Assembly: GCF_030816115.1 (NCBI RefSeq)
Contig: NZ_JAUSXQ010000001.1
Span: 1,550,001 to 1,614,000, forward strand
DNA length: 64,000 bases
Direction: 5' to 3'
Source of the DNA: Chryseobacterium sp. W4I1
Lineage (GTDB): Bacteria; Bacteroidota; Bacteroidia; Flavobacteriales; Weeksellaceae
Below, piece after piece: positions 58,747-64,000 of this stretch. Both the position numbers and the translations under genes were made by a program. The stretch's first letter is position 1. Each line of letters starts with the position of its first letter. The notes under the pieces were generated by a model. The model was not told the DNA's origin, did no database searches, and saw only the letters and a program-made list of their open reading frames with translations.

Positions 58747-58781
58747 TTGTTCGTTTAGTTCTGAACTAATTTCTACTTTTG
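58747..58781 (+). promoter_or_regulatory. Promoter of the RND efflux operon
   Basis: TTG 58747-58749, 24-nt spacer, TACTTTTG 58774-58781 (exact -7). The spacer is one base longer than the usual range. The start codon is 14 bp downstream. Confidence 0.65.
58755..58769. promoter_or_regulatory. Probable repressor operator in the efflux promoter
   Basis: TTAGTTC-T-GAACTAA, a perfect 15-bp palindrome lying between the -33 and -7 elements. A regulator bound here would block transcription; the adjacent MarR/GbsR-type protein is the obvious candidate. Confidence 0.7.
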
Positions 58782-58794
58782 TCAAAATTTTTAT

Positions 58795-59253
58795 ATGATG
58801 CACCAAAGTATAGAGATTGACGAAAAAATTTTTCAAGATGCCGTAAAATTCTACGGTACCGTTTTCAATCTACCGCCGTTAGCTTCAAAGATCTATTCCT
58901 ATCTTCTTTTCGATTATGAGAAAGTAGGAATTACTTTTGACGAATTTGTTGAAGTACTTTCTGCGAGTAAAAGCTCTGTTTCTACCAGCATCTCACTGCT
59001 GCTGAACGCCCAGCTGATCATAGATCATAATAAAATGGATGAACGGAAACGGTATTTTTTTATCAATGATGAATACAAAAAGATAAGATTTGAGAAAATA
59101 GTACAAAAAATGAAGGATGAATTGAAATTACTGGACGACCTAAACAATTTTAAAAAAAATCATGATGATGAATACAACGAAAGAATAGAAGCTTACAAAG
59201 CTCTTTTATATAAAAACATAGAAAATATTCAGGAATCTCTTAATAAACTTTAA
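58795..59253 (+). CDS. GbsR/MarR-type transcriptional regulator of the efflux operon
   Basis: 152 residues with a winged helix: FNLPPLASKIYSYLLFDYEKVGITFDEFVEVLSASKSSVSTSISLLLNAQLI and a wing KMDERKRYFFIND, followed by a coiled C-terminal dimerisation helix. This fits the GbsR branch of the MarR superfamily. It begins an operon, 1 bp before the membrane-fusion protein, and the operator in its own promoter implies autoregulation. Start 58795 or the next codon 58798. Confidence 0.87.
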   Translation: MMHQSIEIDEKIFQDAVKFYGTVFNLPPLASKIYSYLLFDYEKVGITFDEFVEVLSASKSSVSTSISLLLNAQLIIDHNKMDERKRYFFINDEYKKIRFEKIVQKMKDELKLLDDLNNFKKNHDDEYNERIEAYKALLYKNIENIQESLNKL

Positions 59254-59254
59254 A

Positions 59255-60442
59255 ATGAATAATAAGCTAGTTATACTTTCTATTGCAGCGTTTTCACTGA
59301 CAGCCTGCAAAAAAGAAGCTCCAAAACAGGATGGTGCAAAACCCTATCCTGTTATTAATGTGGAGGCAAAAAATATCGTAGGTTATCAGACATTTCCAGC
59401 TACCATACAAGGAAGGGTCAATAATGATGTTCGTGCGAAAATACAGGGATATATCACTCAGGTTTTAGTGGATGAAGGGCAATATGTTACCAAAGGACAG
59501 CCCTTATTCCGTCTTGAAACCAATATCTTATCAGAAAATGCAGCCGCAGCAAAAGCCGGAATCGGTGCTGCTGAATCTACGATTGCAGCTTCACAGGCAG
59601 CAGTAAATGCAGCACAGGTTGAAGTCAATAAACTAAAACCTTTGGTGGCTAAAAATATCATCAGTGATGTTCAGCTGCAGACTGCGCAGGCTAATTTAGC
59701 CCAGGCAAAAGCTCAGTTGCAACAGTCAATGGCGGCAAAACAGCAAGCTTCTGCAAACTATAAAGGAGTAGCTGCAAATATTGAATATTCTATCATTCGT
59801 GCGCCTATTTCCGGAGTTATCGGAAAACTTCCTTTAAAAGTGGGGAGTTTGGTTGGTCCAACAGATCAGACGGCTTTAACAACAATTTCAGATACATCTG
59901 AATTGTTTGCTTATTTTTCTATGAATGAAAAAGAATACTTTGATTTCCTTGAAAAATCTCCGGGAGCTACCATGCCAGAGAAGATCAAAAATCTTCCAAT
60001 GGTTGAGTTACAGTTGGCTAACGGAAGCATTTATTCTGAAAAAGGTAGAATTGAAGCCATTACAGGACAGATTGATGCTACAACAGGTACCATTCAGTTC
60101 AGAGTGGCCTTCTCCAACCCTCAGAAATTATTAAGCAACGGGAACAGCGGATCTATCAGACTTCCAAAAACGTATGATAATGTATTGGTCGTTCCTGAAA
60201 GTGCAACGTATGAGCAACAGGGTATCGTTTACGTTTATAAAGTTGATAAAGGAGACACGGCAAGAAATGTTGTGATTAATGTAATGGACAGAATTGACAA
60301 CATGGCTTTAATAAAATCCGGAGTAAACAAAGGGGAAACTATTATTGCTGCAGGAATCGGAGGTTTAAAACCGGGAACTGCCGTGAAGCCGAAACCTGTA
60401 AAAATGGATAGCCTTGTACAATCTATAAAACCGAAATTCTAA
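59255..60442 (+). CDS. RND efflux periplasmic adaptor (membrane-fusion) lipoprotein
   Basis: 395 residues: lipobox SLTAC (C18), split lipoyl domain (IQGYITQVLVDEGQYVTKGQPLFRLE, later SIIRAPISGVIGKLPLKVGSLV), an alanine/glutamine-rich alpha-hairpin (about 95-165), a beta-barrel and a membrane-proximal domain. AcrA/MexA type; it links the RND pump to the outer-membrane channel. One base from the next gene, so fully co-transcribed and perhaps coupled. Confidence 0.95.
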   Translation: MNNKLVILSIAAFSLTACKKEAPKQDGAKPYPVINVEAKNIVGYQTFPATIQGRVNNDVRAKIQGYITQVLVDEGQYVTKGQPLFRLETNILSENAAAAKAGIGAAESTIAASQAAVNAAQVEVNKLKPLVAKNIISDVQLQTAQANLAQAKAQLQQSMAAKQQASANYKGVAANIEYSIIRAPISGVIGKLPLKVGSLVGPTDQTALTTISDTSELFAYFSMNEKEYFDFLEKSPGATMPEKIKNLPMVELQLANGSIYSEKGRIEAITGQIDATTGTIQFRVAFSNPQKLLSNGNSGSIRLPKTYDNVLVVPESATYEQQGIVYVYKVDKGDTARNVVINVMDRIDNMALIKSGVNKGETIIAAGIGGLKPGTAVKPKPVKMDSLVQSIKPKF

Positions 60443-60443
60443 A

Positions 60444-63400
60444 ATGATTAAAAATTTTATAAACCGACCGGTTTTATCCACCGTAATCTCAATCCTGATT
60501 GTGATTCTCGGTGTTTTGGGATTAATTTCCCTGCCAGTCACACAGTATCCCGATATTGCACCTCCCACAGTAAGCGTTTCAGCAAACTACACCGGAGCCA
60601 ATGCGGAAACTGTAATGAAAAGTGTGGTCGTACCTTTGGAGGAGCAGATCAATGGGGTGGAAGGAATGGACTACATTACTTCCAGCGCAGGAAATGATGG
60701 TTCTGCCCAGATTCAGGTGTTTTTTAAGCAGGGAATTGATCCTGATATTGCTGCGGTAAACGTGCAGAACCGTGTTACCAGAGCTACACCGTTACTTCCA
60801 AGTGAAGTAACCCGTTCCGGAGTCGTTACACAGAAGCAGCAGACCAGTGCCCTGATGTATATGTCTTTTTATTCTGAAAATAAGGACCTGGATGATGTGT
60901 ATCTTCAGAACTTCCTGAATATCAACGTTATTCCAAACTTAAAAAGAATTAATGGGGTAGGTGATGCCAACGTTTTCGGAGGTAAAAATTACTCCATGAG
61001 AGTTTGGTTAGACCCTGCAAAAATGGCAGCTTACGGATTAACACCGGATGATGTGACGGGTGCAATTAATGAGCAAAGTAGAGAAGCCGCCGCCGGTTCT
61101 ATCGGACAAAACAGTGGTAGCTCATTTGAATATATCATTAAATATGTCGGAAAATTTAATGAAAAAGATCAGTATGATAATATTATCATTAAAGCACTTC
61201 CGGACGGACAGAATTTAATGCTGAAAGATGTTGCTAAAGTTGAACTGGCAGGACAGTCTTATACAGGAGTCGGGGAAAACGGAAACAACCCATCTATCAG
61301 CATGGGGATCTTCCAGACTCCCGGTTCTAATGCTCAGGACATCATTAAAAATATTAAATCTTACCTGAAATCAGCAGAAGGAAGCTTTCCTGAAGGGGTA
61401 AAATATACATTTAACTTTGATACCAATGAATTCCTTGAGGCATCCATCGATAAGGTTGTTCATACCTTGATTGAAGCATTCATTCTGGTATTTATTGTCG
61501 TGTATATCTTCCTGCAGGATTTCAGATCTACATTAATCCCGGCGATTGCGGTTCCGGTATCTATTGTGGGTGCCTTTTTCTTCCTCAACCTCTTCGGATA
61601 TTCCTTAAACCTTTTAACCTTATTTGCATTGGTTCTTGCGATTGGTATTGTGGTGGATGATGCGATTGTCGTCGTCGAGGCTGTTCACGCCAAGATGGAA
61701 CATGGTATTGCCGATGCCAAAAAAGCAACTGTAGAGGCAATGGATGAAATCACAGGAGCTATTATCTCCATTACATTGGTAATGGCAGCGGTATTCGTTC
61801 CGGTGACGTTTATTACGGGTCCAACGGGAGTTTTCTATCAGCAGTTTGGTATTACCTTGATTATTGCAATTATTATTTCAGCAATTAATGCCTTAACGTT
61901 GAGTCCGGTTTTATGTTCATTATTTTTAAAACCTCACGATGCCCATCATGCAGAATATAAAAACTTAAACTTTTTACAGAAGTTTTTCTATAAATTTAAT
62001 ATTGCATTCAAAACAACTACCGAGCGTTACGGAAGAGGATTTGTATTCCTGTTGAGACATAAATGGGTAACCTTAATTATTTTTGCTGTTACCGGAGGGA
62101 TTCTATTCTGGGCAAGCAGCACGATGAAAAAAGGTTTTGTACCTACAGAAGACAGGGGAATTATCTTTACAGACGTTCAGCTGCCTCCTGGAGCATCCAT
62201 GGAGAGAACCTACAATGTTTTGAAAACACTTCAGGCCAATGCAATGAAAGTTCCTGGGGTACAAAATGTAACGATTTCTACAGGTAGAGGTTTCCTATCC
62301 GGAAATGGAAGTAATAACGGTCTTGCTTTTATCAAACTTAAACCATTTGACGAAAGGAAGAAAGATGGCCAGACTTCTGAAGATATTACCAAGAAACTGT
62401 TTGGGATCTCAGGGAAAGTTCCCGATGCGAAAGTTGTATTCTTCCAGCCGCCGAGTGTACCAGGTTTTGGTAACAGTGCCGGTTTTGAAATGGTATTGCT
62501 GGATAAATCAGGTGGAGATTATGCAGATCTTGATGATAAAACAAACGAGTTTATCGGAAAGCTGATGCAGAGACCTGAAATTGAATTTGCCCAGTCTTCA
62601 TTTAATACAAAATATCCTCAGTACCAAATGGACATCAATGTTCCTTTGGCTAAGCAGATGGGCGTTTCTGTAAGTACTATTTTAAGTACCATGCAGGGAT
62701 ATATTGGAGGCGTTTACACCGCTGACTTTACCAAATACGGAAAACAGTTCAGAGTAATGGTTCAGGCACTTCCTGAAAACAGACAGAATATCAATAATTT
62801 AAATGAATTGTATGTAAGAACGGCTTCCGGAGTAATGTCACCCATTTCTCAGTTTGTAACGCTGAAAAAAGCATACGGTCCTCAATCAGTAAGCCGATAT
62901 AACCTCTTTACTTCCGTGAAGATTACCGGAGCCAACTCTGCAGGGTTCAGTTCCGGAGATGCAATTACAGCAGTACAGGATGTGGCGAAGGAAACTTTAA
63001 ATCAGAATTACGATGTAGAGTTTACGGGATTAACAAGAGAAGAATTGAATTCAGGATCCCAGACCCTTCTGATCTTTGGACTAAGTTTAATTTTCGTTTA
63101 CTTCATTCTTTCTGCCCAGTATGAAAGTTATATCCTTCCTTTGGTGGTGGTAATTTCTCTTCCTCTTGGGGTAATGGGAGCTTATTTCGGACAAAAAATT
63201 ATGGGCTTGGAAAACAATATTTATTTCCAGATCGCCTTGATCATGCTTGTTGGATTGCTCGCAAAAAATGCCATTTTGATCATCGAATTTGCGGTTCAGA
63301 GAAGACACCACGGTGAAACCATTGTGATGTCTGCCATTAATGCGGCAAAAGCAAGGTTAAGACCTATTCTGATGACATCATTTGCTTTCATCTTCGGTTT

Positions 63401-63590
63401 ATTACCATTGGTTTTAGCGAGTGGAATTGGTGCGGTAGGTAACAGATCTATTGCAACAGGTGCTGCGATTGGATTATTGATAGGTACCATTTTAGGACTT
63501 TTTGTAATTCCTGTTTTGTACGTGATTTTCCAAACTTTACAGGAAAAAGTGAAGCCAATTAAAAAAGAAGAAATCAATTTAGCTGAGTAA
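60444..63590 (+). CDS. RND multidrug efflux transporter, AcrB/HAE1 type
   Basis: 1,048 residues with 12 membrane helices in the AcrB pattern: FINRPVLSTVISILIVILGVLGLISLPVTQYPDIAPPTV, proton-relay aspartates D405-D406 in GIVVDDAIVVVEAV, VFVPVTFITGPTGVFYQQF and GLLAKNAILIIEFAVQ. Likely exports hydrophobic drugs, dyes or bile-like compounds with proton exchange; substrate range cannot be read. Followed by an inverted repeat then the outer-membrane factor gene. Confidence 0.97.
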   Translation: MIKNFINRPVLSTVISILIVILGVLGLISLPVTQYPDIAPPTVSVSANYTGANAETVMKSVVVPLEEQINGVEGMDYITSSAGNDGSAQIQVFFKQGIDPDIAAVNVQNRVTRATPLLPSEVTRSGVVTQKQQTSALMYMSFYSENKDLDDVYLQNFLNINVIPNLKRINGVGDANVFGGKNYSMRVWLDPAKMAAYGLTPDDVTGAINEQSREAAAGSIGQNSGSSFEYIIKYVGKFNEKDQYDNIIIKALPDGQNLMLKDVAKVELAGQSYTGVGENGNNPSISMGIFQTPGSNAQDIIKNIKSYLKSAEGSFPEGVKYTFNFDTNEFLEASIDKVVHTLIEAFILVFIVVYIFLQDFRSTLIPAIAVPVSIVGAFFFLNLFGYSLNLLTLFALVLAIGIVVDDAIVVVEAVHAKMEHGIADAKKATVEAMDEITGAIISITLVMAAVFVPVTFITGPTGVFYQQFGITLIIAIIISAINALTLSPVLCSLFLKPHDAHHAEYKNLNFLQKFFYKFNIAFKTTTERYGRGFVFLLRHKWVTLIIFAVTGGILFWASSTMKKGFVPTEDRGIIFTDVQLPPGASMERTYNVLKTLQANAMKVPGVQNVTISTGRGFLSGNGSNNGLAFIKLKPFDERKKDGQTSEDITKKLFGISGKVPDAKVVFFQPPSVPGFGNSAGFEMVLLDKSGGDYADLDDKTNEFIGKLMQRPEIEFAQSSFNTKYPQYQMDINVPLAKQMGVSVSTILSTMQGYIGGVYTADFTKYGKQFRVMVQALPENRQNINNLNELYVRTASGVMSPISQFVTLKKAYGPQSVSRYNLFTSVKITGANSAGFSSGDAITAVQDVAKETLNQNYDVEFTGLTREELNSGSQTLLIFGLSLIFVYFILSAQYESYILPLVVVISLPLGVMGAYFGQKIMGLENNIYFQIALIMLVGLLAKNAILIIEFAVQRRHHGETIVMSAINAAKARLRPILMTSFAFIFGLLPLVLASGIGAVGNRSIATGAAIGLLIGTILGLFVIPVLYVIFQTLQEKVKPIKKEEINLAE

Positions 63591-63596
63591 AATTAA

Positions 63597-63660
63597 AGTT
63601 TAGGATCTTAGAAGTTAGAATTAAAAACTAACTTCTAATTTCTAAACTCTAACTTCTAAT
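63597..63660 (+). repeat. Hairpin with two alternative 3' arms between pump and outer-membrane factor genes
   Basis: TTAGAAGTTAG (63608-63618) can pair with CTAACTTCTAA (63628-63638) or with the copy CTAACTTCTAAT (63649-63660). An outer stem AGTTTAG/CTAAACT (63597-63603, 63642-63648) extends the first fold. Confidence 0.7.
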
Positions 63661-63668
63661 TAACAAAA

Positions 63669-64000
63669 ATGAAGAGTTTATTAAACATCATAAAAGGAAT
63701 AACTTTTTCAGTCGCAATCCTTGGCGCCGTTACCTCTTGTATGGCGAGAAAAGAATATGAAAGACCGAAAAATGTTGTAGACGAAAAGCTTTTCCGTACA
63801 GATATGCTTCCTTCTGACAGTACAACGGTTGCCAATGTTTCCTGGAAAGAAATATTTACCGATCCTATACTTCAGAAGCATATTTCTAAGGCTTTAGATA
63901 ATAATTTAGATATAAGAATTGCGTTGCAGAGCATCAACTCTGCAGAAGCTTATTTAAAGCAGAGTAAAGCAGCTTATGAACCGACTTTAACGGTTGGCCC
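63669..64000 (+). CDS. RND outer-membrane efflux lipoprotein (TolC/OprM family), partial
   Basis: The first 110 codons are inside the window and remain open at the right edge. Lipobox GAVTSC (C24); VSWKEIFTDPILQKHISKALDNNLDIRIALQSINSAEAYLKQSKAAYEPTLTVGP is the NodT/OprM N-terminal domain. It forms the exit channel for the upstream pump. Only about a quarter of the usual 460-480 residues is visible. Confidence 0.93.
   Translation, partial: MKSLLNIIKGITFSVAILGAVTSCMARKEYERPKNVVDEKLFRTDMLPSDSTTVANVSWKEIFTDPILQKHISKALDNNLDIRIALQSINSAEAYLKQSKAAYEPTLTVG

Overview
The window looks like a chromosome segment of a Flavobacteriia member, most likely Chryseobacterium or a close Weeksellaceae relative. 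DNA is A/T-rich and promoters are of the Bacteroidetes type (-33 TTG, about 17-23 nt, -7 TAnnTTTG). Marker genes include the type IX secretion gene porQ next to cmk, a TamL-type BamA/TamA lipoprotein, a fused ResB/CcsA cytochrome c assembly protein, LytTR two-component genes and a lysine 6-aminotransferase. The assignment rests on gene content and protein sequence only.

Layout. 0-10 kb: a frameshifted SWIM-domain gene running off the left edge, a FabH-like synthase, two short-chain dehydrogenases each beside a regulator (AraC, HxlR), a DoxX protein, and a LytS/LytTR pair followed by a CocE-type hydrolase. 10-20 kb: tRNA-Arg(CCT), a lipoprotein hydrolase, an NmrA-like reductase, uvrA, a possible mini transcription unit, a TonB-dependent receptor with a DUF2490 protein, an HD hydrolase, a YegP-like protein and a secreted unknown. 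20-27 kb: a minus-strand fatty-acid beta-oxidation operon (MarR regulator, fused hydratase/dehydrogenase, thiolase, acyl-CoA dehydrogenase). Each of its two late intercistronic gaps holds a small four-helix-bundle (23S rRNA intervening-sequence type) gene tightly enclosed by inverted repeats. Two copies of an ATGCATGCAT-centred palindrome lie upstream of marR. 27-40 kb: a FecCD/FecE transporter behind a TlpA-like lipoprotein, a PaaE-like reductase, a SanA-like protein, tamL overlapping a divergent SpoU methyltransferase, a YtxH/holin-like group, cmk, porQ, pyrH and frr. 40-48 kb: a frameshifted phzF gene, a lipoprotein, a decayed secreted-protein gene, and an lptF/G, lolA, lipoprotein, ftsK block. 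48-54 kb: cytochrome c biogenesis, an SPFH protein with a ribbon-helix-helix protein, and a complete IS3-family element with target duplication and a programmed -1 frameshift signal. 54-64 kb: lysine catabolism (aldehyde dehydrogenase and lysine 6-aminotransferase), DUF2007 and GNAT proteins, and a regulated RND efflux operon whose outer-membrane factor is cut by the right edge.

Themes. Most of the window is ordinary core genome. The less ordinary layer is between genes: at least eight inverted-repeat elements sit in intergenic gaps, and two of them carry the four-helix-bundle genes. Four loci show frame disruptions (left-edge SWIM gene, phzF, the secreted protein at 41.5-42.0 kb, a small locus at 47.7-48.0 kb). 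These are either pseudogenes or indel errors in the assembly; the sequence alone cannot decide.
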